Shown here: piece by piece, positions 1-5,777 of the stretch
Position numbering within the stretch: the first letter of the stretch is position 1
Layout: every line of letters starts with the position of its first letter
From: an uncultured Actinomycetes bacterium
GTDB taxonomy: Bacteria > Actinomycetota > Actinomycetes > S36-B12 > UBA5976
Reading direction: 5' to 3'
Assembly (NCBI GenBank): GCA_903951185.1
Contig: CAJBBC010000056.1
Coordinates: 1 to 5,777, forward strand
Length of the DNA: 5,777 nt
Translations under genes and position numbers: made by a program
The notes under the pieces: model-generated
The model's input: only the letters and a program-made list of their open reading frames with translations
What the model was told of the DNA's origin: nothing
Database searches by the model: none

Positions 1-467
1 ATGTCTCCATTGACTACGCGAATGTTAATACTGGGTCTATTTCATCTCGCGAAATTGAACCTAAAGAGATAGTCATCAATAATGATCAAATTTTTTTCAC
101 TGCATGGTGTCTGAAATCTGAAGATTATCGACTCTTTAGACTGGACCGAATTATGAATATCCAAGCTTCCGAAACCACTCAACAGCAGCGATCATCATCA
201 TCGCCATTAAGTCCAAAGGGTCCGATTGAAGTAACTCTAATTTGCTCTAAACGGATGGCGTTGGAATTCGATCCCCAGATTGTGCTTAGTAAACGAATTG
301 TTCTAGATGAATTGATTGAACTAGTTATCGGGGTACATGACCTAAATTGGATTGCGGGGGAGATTTTGGCAAGTGCAGGCGAGATTCGGGGACAAAGCCC
401 CAGAGAATTGCTGCAATTAGTCAATGAACGTATAGATAACTGGCATATCCTTAATAAGAGTGCGTAA
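1..467 (+). CDS. pafC: PafC-like WYL-domain transcriptional regulator, C-terminal part (5' end outside window)
   Basis: The reading frame is open from base 3 to a TAA at 465-467, giving 154 residues of a protein that begins upstream. Seen: a WYL-domain end with REIEP (residues 16-20) and the hallmark FRLDRI (45-50), then a Q/S-rich linker (about 60-67), then a C-terminal extension typical of the family, from PIEVTLIC to the last helix. The WYL tripeptide position reads I-F-F (30-32). Family knowledge: in mycobacteria PafB and PafC act together as a DNA-damage-responsive transcription activator, with an N-terminal helix-turn-helix that would lie outside this window. The choice of PafC over PafB rests on position, since it sits directly before tatA as in Mycobacterium. 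The ATG at 153 is an internal methionine just after FRLDRI, not a gene start. The alternative name would be a generic WYL regulator. Confidence 0.82.
   Translation, partial: VSIDYANVNTGSISSREIEPKEIVINNDQIFFTAWCLKSEDYRLFRLDRIMNIQASETTQQQRSSSSPLSPKGPIEVTLICSKRMALEFDPQIVLSKRIVLDELIELVIGVHDLNWIAGEILASAGEIRGQSPRELLQLVNERIDNWHILNKSA
180..203 (+). repeat. Short simple-sequence tract in pafC (CAA/CAG then four ATC units)
   Basis: CAACAGCAG (180-188) is followed by four ATC units (191-202). In frame this encodes three glutamines, an arginine and four serines. It lies in the linker between the WYL domain and its C-terminal extension, where length changes should be tolerated. It is short, so chance is a reasonable alternative explanation. 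Confidence 0.5.
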
Positions 468-507
468 AATCAATTTAGTTAAGAGAAATCAAGTAAATGA
501 TTTAAAT

Positions 508-513
508 GGGAGA
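508..513 (+). promoter_or_regulatory. Ribosome binding site of tatA
   Basis: GGGAGA lies 5 bases before the tatA ATG at 519. It is the clearest Shine-Dalgarno sequence in the window and fixes the tatA start. The rest of the 51-base gap (468-518) is AT-rich. I could not pick out a convincing -35/-10 pair there, so a separate tat promoter is possible but not shown. Confidence 0.7.
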
Positions 514-518
514 TCCAA

Positions 519-701
519 ATGCGTGCACTATTTGATTCGCCAGCGGCGATTATTCTGTTGCTTTTAGTTATCGTTCTTTTCGGCTCCAAACGTCTTCCTG
601 ATGCTGCGCGCAGCGTGGGTCGATCGATCCGCATTTTTAAATCCGAAATGGATAACGGTTCCAAGAAAAATTCGACAGATAAACCAACCGAGGATATCTA
701 G
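519..701 (+). CDS. tatA: Twin-arginine translocase subunit TatA (short form)
   Basis: TatA is the small membrane protein that oligomerises to let folded, twin-arginine-signal proteins cross the cytoplasmic membrane. The 60-residue product shows the full family layout: a short N-terminus, one hydrophobic helix (about 9-21), the hinge F21-G22-S-K-R-L-P, an amphipathic helix (about 27-41, with the actinobacterial-style RSIRIFKSE) and a charged tail. The tail is very short: mycobacterial and E. coli TatA are roughly 80-90 residues. The start is set by the GGGAGA site 5 bases upstream. The next gene, tatC, begins 4 bases after the stop, so the two are probably co-translated. An oddity is that the usual polar residue early in the membrane helix (Q8 in E. 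coli; glutamate or histidine in other actinobacteria) is A9 here. TatB-type function cannot be excluded, but the short length and actinobacterial context favour TatA. Confidence 0.95.
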   Translation: MRALFDSPAAIILLLLVIVLFGSKRLPDAARSVGRSIRIFKSEMDNGSKKNSTDKPTEDI

Positions 702-705
702 AACC

Positions 706-1491
706 ATGGTTTCTGCGTCATCAGCTATGACGCTTTCTAATCACTTAAGGGAATTACGAAATCGTCTAGTTAAAAGTGCGTTAGCTATTTTGGTCGGCAC
801 CATTAGTGTCTGGCAGCAATTCGCTTCAATTTTTGCGGTAATTCGTAAACCATTCGATCAGATTGCCAGCGATCAAGCCGTTCTCGCCTTAACTGGTGTA
901 ACAAGTGGTTTTTCTCTTCAACTTAGAGTTTCTCTATCCTCGGCTATAGTTTTGACATCTCCAATCTGGCTTTATCAAATCTGGCGATTTATCGCACCTG
1001 GGTTACACGGATCTGAGAAAAAATGGGCTTATATTTTTGCCGGTATCGCAACCCCGCTATTTCTTGCTGGAGTTGCGCTTGCTTATTACGTTATGCCACG
1101 TATGTTGCGAGTTCTATTTGAGTTCACGCCTGCAGAAGTTTCAAACGTAACAAGTGTTGATGCCTATCTCTCATTCTTTTTACAATTGACGATATTTTTT
1201 GGAATCGGTTTTCTTTTACCACTGATTTTGGTTTTTCTGAATTTTGTTGGAATTTTAACTGGTGCGAAAATAGCGCACTCTTGGCGATGGTTAATTCTAA
1301 GCAGTTTTGTATTTGGTGCAGTGGCCACGCCAAATGGTGATCCGGTCGGTATGACTTTTGTAGCAATGCCAATGATATTACTTTCAGGTATCGCTTTAAC
1401 TGTCGCTTTGATCAACGATCGACGACGAGCAAGAAAATTAAAAAAATCTGGAACTGATCAGTGGTCAGATTCAACACAATCTGATCTGTAA
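706..1491 (+). CDS. tatC: Twin-arginine translocase subunit TatC
   Basis: TatC is the polytopic membrane core that recognises twin-arginine signal peptides and recruits TatA. The 261-residue product has the family N-terminus (HLRELRNRL, 13-21) and about six membrane helices (roughly 21-42, 71-94, 109-130, 153-180, 193-208, 213-235). Signature stretches include LYQIWRFIAPGL (89-100), followed by E104, which matches the signal-binding E103 of E. coli, then YLSF (154-157) and ATPNGDP (207-213). The C-terminal tail is basic, then polar. I chose ATG 706: it lies 4 bases after tatA, AGGA sits 11 bases upstream, and the tail before HLRELR has a normal length. ATG 727 is possible but lacks a binding site. 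The frame is open further upstream (to ATG 601), but that region is tatA. The striking point is that the intramembrane glutamate of helix 4 (E170 in E. coli, in a GxxFExP context) is leucine 170 here. Confidence 0.95.
   Translation: MVSASSAMTLSNHLRELRNRLVKSALAILVGTISVWQQFASIFAVIRKPFDQIASDQAVLALTGVTSGFSLQLRVSLSSAIVLTSPIWLYQIWRFIAPGLHGSEKKWAYIFAGIATPLFLAGVALAYYVMPRMLRVLFEFTPAEVSNVTSVDAYLSFFLQLTIFFGIGFLLPLILVFLNFVGILTGAKIAHSWRWLILSSFVFGAVATPNGDPVGMTFVAMPMILLSGIALTVALINDRRRARKLKKSGTDQWSDSTQSDL
1463..1486 (+). repeat. Inverted repeat (potential hairpin) at the 3' end of tatC
   Basis: GGTCAGATT (1463-1471) can pair with AATCTGATC (1478-1486) across a 6-base loop, giving nine pairs including one G-U. 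A further AATCTG copy at 1445-1450 could compete for the same CAGATT arm, and a perfect 10-base palindrome, ACTGATCAGT, lies between at 1453-1462. No T-run follows and the next gene starts soon after, so this is not an intrinsic terminator. It lies in the codons for the polar TatC tail. Confidence 0.4.
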
Positions 1492-1508
1492 TTTACTAAA
1501 GTCGTACT

Positions 1509-2381
1509 ATGTTCGCCTTGCTAATTAAACCTGCAGCTATGCACAGTAAAAAACATCGCCGCGTAATTGCAGGATTGAAAGCCTCAGGTGCACAGCAATT
1601 AATGAGTCACGAGATAAGCGATTTACGCTCAGAACTAGTTGCGCTAATTGCTAAACATGAGCCGATCACATTAGTTGCCTGCGGTGGAGACGGCACAGTG
1701 AATCTTGCCCTTAATGCAGCTATAGATTTACCGGTTACTTTTGCTGTGCTACCTATGGGTACCGGCAATGATTTTGCTCGTCATATTGGAGTACAAAAAT
1801 TAGAGAAAGCACTTGAGACTTTAAACAGCAATGAAGTCTTGAACGTGGACATTGGAAGAATTGAATTAGCCGATGGAACTGTTCATTATTACGGTGCGGT
1901 AGCCTCCTGTGGTTTTGATGCACAGGTGAATGAAAGAGCAAATAAGTTAAAAGGACCAAACGGTACAGCTAAGTATCTGTGGTCGGTATTTGGTGAATTA
2001 AAAGACTTACATCCGTTAACCCTTGATATAAATTACAACAATCGCTCAGAATCTGGTCAATATTCACTTATTGCAATTGGCAACACATCATCGTATGGCG
2101 GTGGCATGTGCATTACGCCAGCAGCCGACATGGCTGATGGACTATTCACTTGCTCAATCGTTAAATCCGTAAAACGGCGCACTCTAGTTAGAGTTTTACC
2201 GAAAGTTTTCAGCGGCAATCACATATTTCATCCAGCAGTTGCTGTCGATGAGACTTCAGCTATCTCAATCAGCGGACAAGAGTACCCAATCTATGCTGAC
2301 GGTGAACGAATCGGGACCGGCCCTGCAGTGTTCACCTGCTTACCTGCGCGCTTGCAATTGAAGGTCCCAATTAACATTTAG
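1509..2381 (+). CDS. dagK: Diacylglycerol kinase / lipid kinase family protein
   Basis: The 290-residue protein belongs to the DAGK catalytic (LCB5/YegS/DgkB) family. These enzymes transfer the ATP gamma-phosphate to diacylglycerol or a related lipid at the inner face of the membrane, feeding phosphatidate back to phospholipid synthesis. Seen in order: nucleotide-binding GGDGT (59-63), PMGTGNDFAR (82-91), CGFDAQVN (134-141), SYGGGM (195-200), ADMADGLF (206-213) and the C-terminal YADGE (262-266), whose D264 matches the proposed catalytic base. Length is normal for the family, and the D-R-A-N-like and SYGGG segments resemble mycobacterial DagK. The start ATG 1509 includes the first beta strand; there is no clear ribosome binding site in the 17-base gap after tatC, so coupled translation is likely. 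An oddity is that the usual N-terminal N-P-x-x-G loop reads K-P-A-A-M. The substrate is not determined by the sequence; sphingosine-like or phosphatidylinositol-type lipids are alternatives. Confidence 0.88.
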   Translation: MFALLIKPAAMHSKKHRRVIAGLKASGAQQLMSHEISDLRSELVALIAKHEPITLVACGGDGTVNLALNAAIDLPVTFAVLPMGTGNDFARHIGVQKLEKALETLNSNEVLNVDIGRIELADGTVHYYGAVASCGFDAQVNERANKLKGPNGTAKYLWSVFGELKDLHPLTLDINYNNRSESGQYSLIAIGNTSSYGGGMCITPAADMADGLFTCSIVKSVKRRTLVRVLPKVFSGNHIFHPAVAVDETSAISISGQEYPIYADGERIGTGPAVFTCLPARLQLKVPINI

Positions 2382-2390
2382 TCTGTAGGT

Positions 2391-5072
2391 ATGGAATTAT
2401 CGCCGGCCGAAATGTATGCCGCGGCCAAAGCGAGAACTGCTTTAAAGCACACAACTTTTGGTGAATTTCAAGAATCCAGACCGTATCCACTAGATCAGTT
2501 TCAAATTGATGCCTGCTTACACGTACAGGCGAATAAAAGCGTTTTGGTTGCTGCTCCAACGAGCGCTGGAAAAACTATTGTTGGACAGTTTGCAGTTTAT
2601 GTGGCGCTAGCTAAGCAGTCGCGATGTTTTTACACGACGCCAATCAAAGCACTTTCAAACCAAAAATTTACAGAGTTTGCTAGTGAATTTGGTGTTGCAA
2701 ATGTTGGGTTGCTAACCGGTGATAACAGTATTAATGGCGACGCACCAATTGTTGTTATGACTACCGAAGTACTAAGAAATATGTTGTACGAAGGAAGAGA
2801 TTTAAAGGATCTCTCTCACGTTGTAATGGATGAAGTTCATTATCTAGCTGACCGAAACCGCGGAGCAGTTTGGGAAGAAGTCATCATTCACCTTCCAAAA
2901 CAAGTAAAAGTAGTAGCGCTGAGTGCAACAGTAAGTAATGCTGAAGAGTTCGGCGAATGGTTACAAGCTGTTCGCGGTGACACCGAGGTTGTTGTTGAAG
3001 AACTCCGGCCAACGCCATTACACCAACACGTCATGGTGGGTGATGAACTGCATGATTTGTTCAGTAAAGGTGAAGTTAATCGTGAACTACTTAGAATTTC
3101 CCAAAATGAAAAGTCAAATCAAAGATTCAACCGCGGTCGTAATCGCTTTCATAGTCGGTTAACCCCTTCAAGAGTTCAAGTTATTGAAGAATTAGCTCGA
3201 AACGACCTATTACCTTCAATCACATTCATTTTTTCCAGGGCGGCTTGCAATGACGCAGTAAGTCAATGCTTAGCCGCAGGTCTGGCTTTGACCAATAAAG
3301 ACGAACAACTTCAAATCCGTGGATTAGTCGATCATGCATTTGAATCAGCTGACATAGAGGAGTTGCGGATTCTAGGTTTCGCTCAATGGCGCGATTCACT
3401 TGAACGCGGAATAGCTGCACATCATGCGGGATTGTTGCCAGCATTCAAAGAAGTAGTTGAGGATCTATTTCAAAAAGGTTTAGTTAAAGTTGTTTTTGCT
3501 ACTGAAACACTTGCGCTGGGAATAAACATGCCGGCACGAAGTGTGGTACTTGAAAAATTAGTTAAATGGAATGGCAGTGTGCACGCACCGATAACGCCGG
3601 GGGAGTACACGCAACTTACTGGTCGCGCAGGACGCCGTGGGATTGACTTCGAAGGTCATGCTGTTGTGGTGTGGCACCAAGAAATAGATCCAACTTCACT
3701 AGCCGGGTTAGCCAGCAATCGAACTTATCCACTGAAATCGAGTTTCCGACCTAGTTACAACATGGCCGTAAATTTGATTGCTGAATTTGGAGTAAAACGT
3801 TCCAAAGAGTTACTTGAGTCATCATTCGCTCAATTCCAAGCCGATCGTTCTGTAGTTGGTTTAGCAACCAAAATTAAATTAACTCAAGAGGCTGTTGACG
3901 GCTATCAAGGCGCGATGGAATGTCACCTTGGAGATTTCGAGCAGTACATGAAAATCCGTTGGCAGATATCGGATCTGGAAAAAACAGCTTTCCGTGATGG
4001 TAATCGTGCCATAAGAAAGGACGCTACAGATTTTCTAAATAGTTTGCGTCGAGGTGACGTTATATCAATTAGCGATGGACGTCGACAGAGCATCCCGGCA
4101 CTAGTGCTTGATGAAGCAAGAGATTTGCAGGATCCCAGACCAAGAGTGATTAGTGCAAGTGGGCAAGCAAAACGGATCTCAACATCGGATTTCAATCCTG
4201 GCACACAAATCTGTGGTGCCATCGCGTTGCCAAGTAAGTTCGACACCAGAAATGTTAAGACTCGTAAATGGGTATCAGCCGAGTTAAGTAAATTCAACCG
4301 AGTACTTAAAGAGAACCGACCAGTCAAAGAAAGTACTGTCTCGCAAGATGTTGAGTTAACTCGCCTGCGAAAAAATTTAAGAACTCACCCTTGTCATGGC
4401 TGTGATGAACGTGAAGTTCATGCCCGATGGTATGACCGAATACATTTGAGTAACCGAGACATTGACAAACTCGAAGACCAAATTTCAAATAAAACGACAT
4501 CTATCTCAAAAGAATTTGATCGAATATGTGGAGTATTACTTCAATTGGGTTACCTAAGTGGCGATGGTAACGATTTAAAAGTCACAACACATGGTCAGAT
4601 GCTAGGCCGAATCTATTCGGAGCTTGACTTACTTACGGCTGAAGCGCTCAAAGCGGGATTATTTAAGGAACTAGAACCAGCCCAACTTGCCAGTGCGGTA
4701 AGTATTTTAGTTTTCGAATCTAGGAAAGATGAAGTTGAGCCTCCAGTTCTCCCAGAAGGTGCACTTGGTGATGCAATTTTTGAAATGTTTGAACTATGGG
4801 GAGACATTAAAGACATCGAGTCTCAGCACAAGTTGAGTTATTTGCGTGAAGCTGATGCTGGATTTATTTGGCCGATATCGAAATGGGCAAAAGGCCAAGC
4901 GCTAAGTAAAGTTCTTCGAAATTCTGATTTACAGCCCGGTGACTTCGTTCGTTGGGCAAAACAAGTTAATGACATTCTTGGCCAAATTGCGGTAGCTAGT
5001 GACGACTCAACAACTTCGCGCAACTGTCTTAAAGCTCGTGAACTCATAGATCGTGGGGTTGTCTCTTGGTAG
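2391..5072 (+). CDS. helY: Ski2-like DEVH-box helicase HelY
   Basis: This 893-residue superfamily 2 helicase is close to the roughly 900 residues of mycobacterial HelY. Relatives Ski2 and Mtr4 unwind RNA for decay or processing; a similar RNA role is inferred. All core motifs are intact: a Q-like N-terminus (DQFQIDA, 35-41), Walker A APTSAGKT (55-62), motif Ia TTPIKALSNQ (82-91), TTEVLRN (124-130), DEVH (147-150), SAT (178-180), FIFSRA (279-284), ATETLALGINMP (370-381) and QLTGRAGRRG (408-417). An Arg/Asn-rich basic linker sits at about 244-256. The C-terminal half contains the actinobacterial HPCHGC segment (666-671) followed by HARW (677-680), then the helical C-terminal domain of Ski2 proteins (about 700-893). 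The ATG lies 9 bases after the lipid kinase stop with no usable binding site, so it is probably translationally coupled. The alternative start at residue 8 has no better signal. No frameshift or truncation is seen. Confidence 0.95.
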   Translation: MELSPAEMYAAAKARTALKHTTFGEFQESRPYPLDQFQIDACLHVQANKSVLVAAPTSAGKTIVGQFAVYVALAKQSRCFYTTPIKALSNQKFTEFASEFGVANVGLLTGDNSINGDAPIVVMTTEVLRNMLYEGRDLKDLSHVVMDEVHYLADRNRGAVWEEVIIHLPKQVKVVALSATVSNAEEFGEWLQAVRGDTEVVVEELRPTPLHQHVMVGDELHDLFSKGEVNRELLRISQNEKSNQRFNRGRNRFHSRLTPSRVQVIEELARNDLLPSITFIFSRAACNDAVSQCLAAGLALTNKDEQLQIRGLVDHAFESADIEELRILGFAQWRDSLERGIAAHHAGLLPAFKEVVEDLFQKGLVKVVFATETLALGINMPARSVVLEKLVKWNGSVHAPITPGEYTQLTGRAGRRGIDFEGHAVVVWHQEIDPTSLAGLASNRTYPLKSSFRPSYNMAVNLIAEFGVKRSKELLESSFAQFQADRSVVGLATKIKLTQEAVDGYQGAMECHLGDFEQYMKIRWQISDLEKTAFRDGNRAIRKDATDFLNSLRRGDVISISDGRRQSIPALVLDEARDLQDPRPRVISASGQAKRISTSDFNPGTQICGAIALPSKFDTRNVKTRKWVSAELSKFNRVLKENRPVKESTVSQDVELTRLRKNLRTHPCHGCDEREVHARWYDRIHLSNRDIDKLEDQISNKTTSISKEFDRICGVLLQLGYLSGDGNDLKVTTHGQMLGRIYSELDLLTAEALKAGLFKELEPAQLASAVSILVFESRKDEVEPPVLPEGALGDAIFEMFELWGDIKDIESQHKLSYLREADAGFIWPISKWAKGQALSKVLRNSDLQPGDFVRWAKQVNDILGQIAVASDDSTTSRNCLKARELIDRGVVSW
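5055..5059 (+). promoter_or_regulatory. Possible ribosome binding site for the exonuclease TTG start
   Basis: GGGGT lies inside the end of helY, 6 bases before TTG 5066. It pairs with the anti-Shine-Dalgarno sequence if G-U pairs are allowed. It favours TTG 5066 over TTG 5081, because the AAAGGA at 5075-5080 abuts the latter with no spacer. Confidence 0.4.
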
Positions 5073-5777
5073 CCAAAGGATTGTATTTTGATACCGCAAC
5101 GATGTACTATCGCGCTTTCTTCGCTGTGCCCGAGAGCATAAAGGCACCTGATGGAACACCTTCTGGAGCAGTTCGCGGTTTTCTGGATATGGCTTCAACG
5201 TTCGTTAAAGATAATCCGGCAGAGCAAATAGTTTTCGCTTGGGATACAGATTGGCGACCACAGTGGCGTGTTGACTTGATCGATACTTATAAAACACATC
5301 GTCTCGATGAAAGTTCTGGTGAAAGTGGTTTCGAAGAAATCCCAGATACTCTTTCACCACAAATCTCGGCCATCGCCGAAATACTTGACGCCATTGGCGT
5401 GTGTAGATACGGCCAAAATAGTCACGAAGCCGACGATATTCTGGGCGCTTTAATAAACAATGCGCAACGTAACTGCATTGTTGTAACAGGCGATCGAGAT
5501 TTATTCCAGCTAGTTAATGACAAACGCAAGAATCGGGTAATTTCGATGAATAAGGGAATGAAGAATCTAGAGACTGTGACGGATGAATATTTAGTTGATA
5601 GATACGGGGTGACCGGAAGTCAATACGTTGACTTTGCCGTACTGCGTGGTGACCCATCTGATGGTCTACCTGGGATTAAGGGGATTGGGGAAGTTACGGC
5701 AAGTAACTTAATTAAGGAATTTAAATCCATCGACAAATTAATCTTGGCTGCGAAAAAGAAGGATACTCGGATTAAGC
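5066..5777 (+). CDS. Stand-alone 5'-3' exonuclease (FEN / PolA N-terminal nuclease-like), 3' end outside window
   Basis: The first 237 residues of a FEN-family nuclease are present; the frame is open to the window end. Such enzymes remove 5' flaps or RNA primers using two metal ions. The acidic set seen matches that of the PolA 5' nuclease domain: D9, D60 (AWDTDWRP), E121-A-D123-D124, D143-R-D145 and D196-P-S-D199. These are followed by a helix-hairpin-helix-like DNA-binding segment, GLPGIKGIGE (200-209). The opening resembles actinobacterial proteins such as mycobacterial Rv2090, including APDGTP and AVRGFLDM. The start must lie before the essential D9. The frame is closed by a TGA at 5039-5041, leaving only TTG 5066 and TTG 5081. 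TTG 5066 is preferred for its spacing to GGGGT, and it overlaps helY by 7 bases. ATG 5102 would delete D9. Whether a polymerase domain follows cannot be seen, but the helY neighbourhood argues for a single-domain nuclease of about 300 residues. Confidence 0.9.
   Translation, partial: MVAKGLYFDTATMYYRAFFAVPESIKAPDGTPSGAVRGFLDMASTFVKDNPAEQIVFAWDTDWRPQWRVDLIDTYKTHRLDESSGESGFEEIPDTLSPQISAIAEILDAIGVCRYGQNSHEADDILGALINNAQRNCIVVTGDRDLFQLVNDKRKNRVISMNKGMKNLETVTDEYLVDRYGVTGSQYVDFAVLRGDPSDGLPGIKGIGEVTASNLIKEFKSIDKLILAAKKKDTRIK

Noticed and set aside
153..467. A separate 104-residue gene starting at ATG 153
   Set aside because: The same frame is open from base 3 and the upstream codons encode a WYL-domain ending in FRLDRI. 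The ATG is therefore internal to the pafC-like gene.
601..705. A longer tatC starting at ATG 601
   Set aside because: This stretch is the coding sequence of tatA in another frame. ATG 706 gives a normal TatC N-terminus right after the tatA stop.
952..980. TTGACA followed by TATCAA-like bases, resembling a promoter inside tatC
   Set aside because: The -10 match is poor, the spacing is about 15 bases, and the bases encode a conserved membrane helix. Chance is the simplest explanation.
1440..1446. A run of seven A at the end of tatC that fits a -1 slippery heptamer (A-AAA-AAA)
   Set aside because: A -1 shift would stop after three codons at TGA 1455-1457, trimming only the polar tail. The nearest stem is about 16 bases away, farther than usual, so there is no good case for programmed frameshifting.
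3923..4327. A 134-residue open frame on the minus strand
   Set aside because: It lies wholly within helY, has no recognisable domain, and looks like a codon-composition shadow. The same applies to the other minus-strand frames.
5102..5104. ATG 5102 as the start of the exonuclease
   Set aside because: It would remove the first catalytic aspartate (LYFDTAT), which every active member of this family needs.
1..5777. A novel defence, mobile or secondary-metabolism system
   Set aside because: All six genes belong to recognisable conserved actinobacterial families in a familiar order. No transposase, integrase, repeat array or unknown gene is present.

Overview
The window is a densely packed, single-strand gene cluster. 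All six coding regions lie on the + strand, and no gap between genes exceeds 51 bases. The order is: end of a PafC-type WYL regulator, tatA, tatC, a diacylglycerol/lipid kinase, a Ski2-like helicase (HelY) and the start of a stand-alone 5'-3' exonuclease. Having pafC next to tatA-tatC and helY is characteristic of Actinobacteria; Mycobacterium has pafB-pafC-tatA-tatC-helY. Base composition by eye is only about 40-43% G+C, which is low for that phylum. Together with the tight spacing and short proteins, this suggests a streamlined actinobacterium such as the freshwater Nanopelagicales (acI) group. That placement is inference.

Region by region: 1-467 is the C-terminal end of pafC (WYL domain plus C-terminal extension), cut by the window start. 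Bases 468-518 are an AT-rich gap carrying the tatA ribosome binding site. tatA (519-701) and tatC (706-1491) are 4 bases apart. The lipid kinase (1509-2381) follows after 17 bases and helY (2391-5072) after 9 more. The exonuclease probably starts on a TTG at 5066, overlapping the helY end by 7 bases, and runs off the window at 5777. There is no stretch of 300 bases without a gene. I see no RNA gene, mobile element, CRISPR array, attachment site or convincing terminator.

Functionally the genes form an ordinary conserved housekeeping neighbourhood. PafC, with PafB, activates DNA-damage genes in mycobacteria. TatA and TatC export folded proteins. The kinase handles membrane diacylglycerol or a related lipid. 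HelY is a probable RNA helicase and the exonuclease a FEN-type nuclease. The spacing suggests co-transcription, but the sequence shows no direct biochemical link between them.

I found no undescribed system here. The most interesting signal is in the Tat genes. The glutamate normally present in the fourth TatC membrane helix is a leucine, and the usual polar residue near the start of the TatA helix is an alanine. Both sides of a proposed TatA-TatC contact appear to be lost together.
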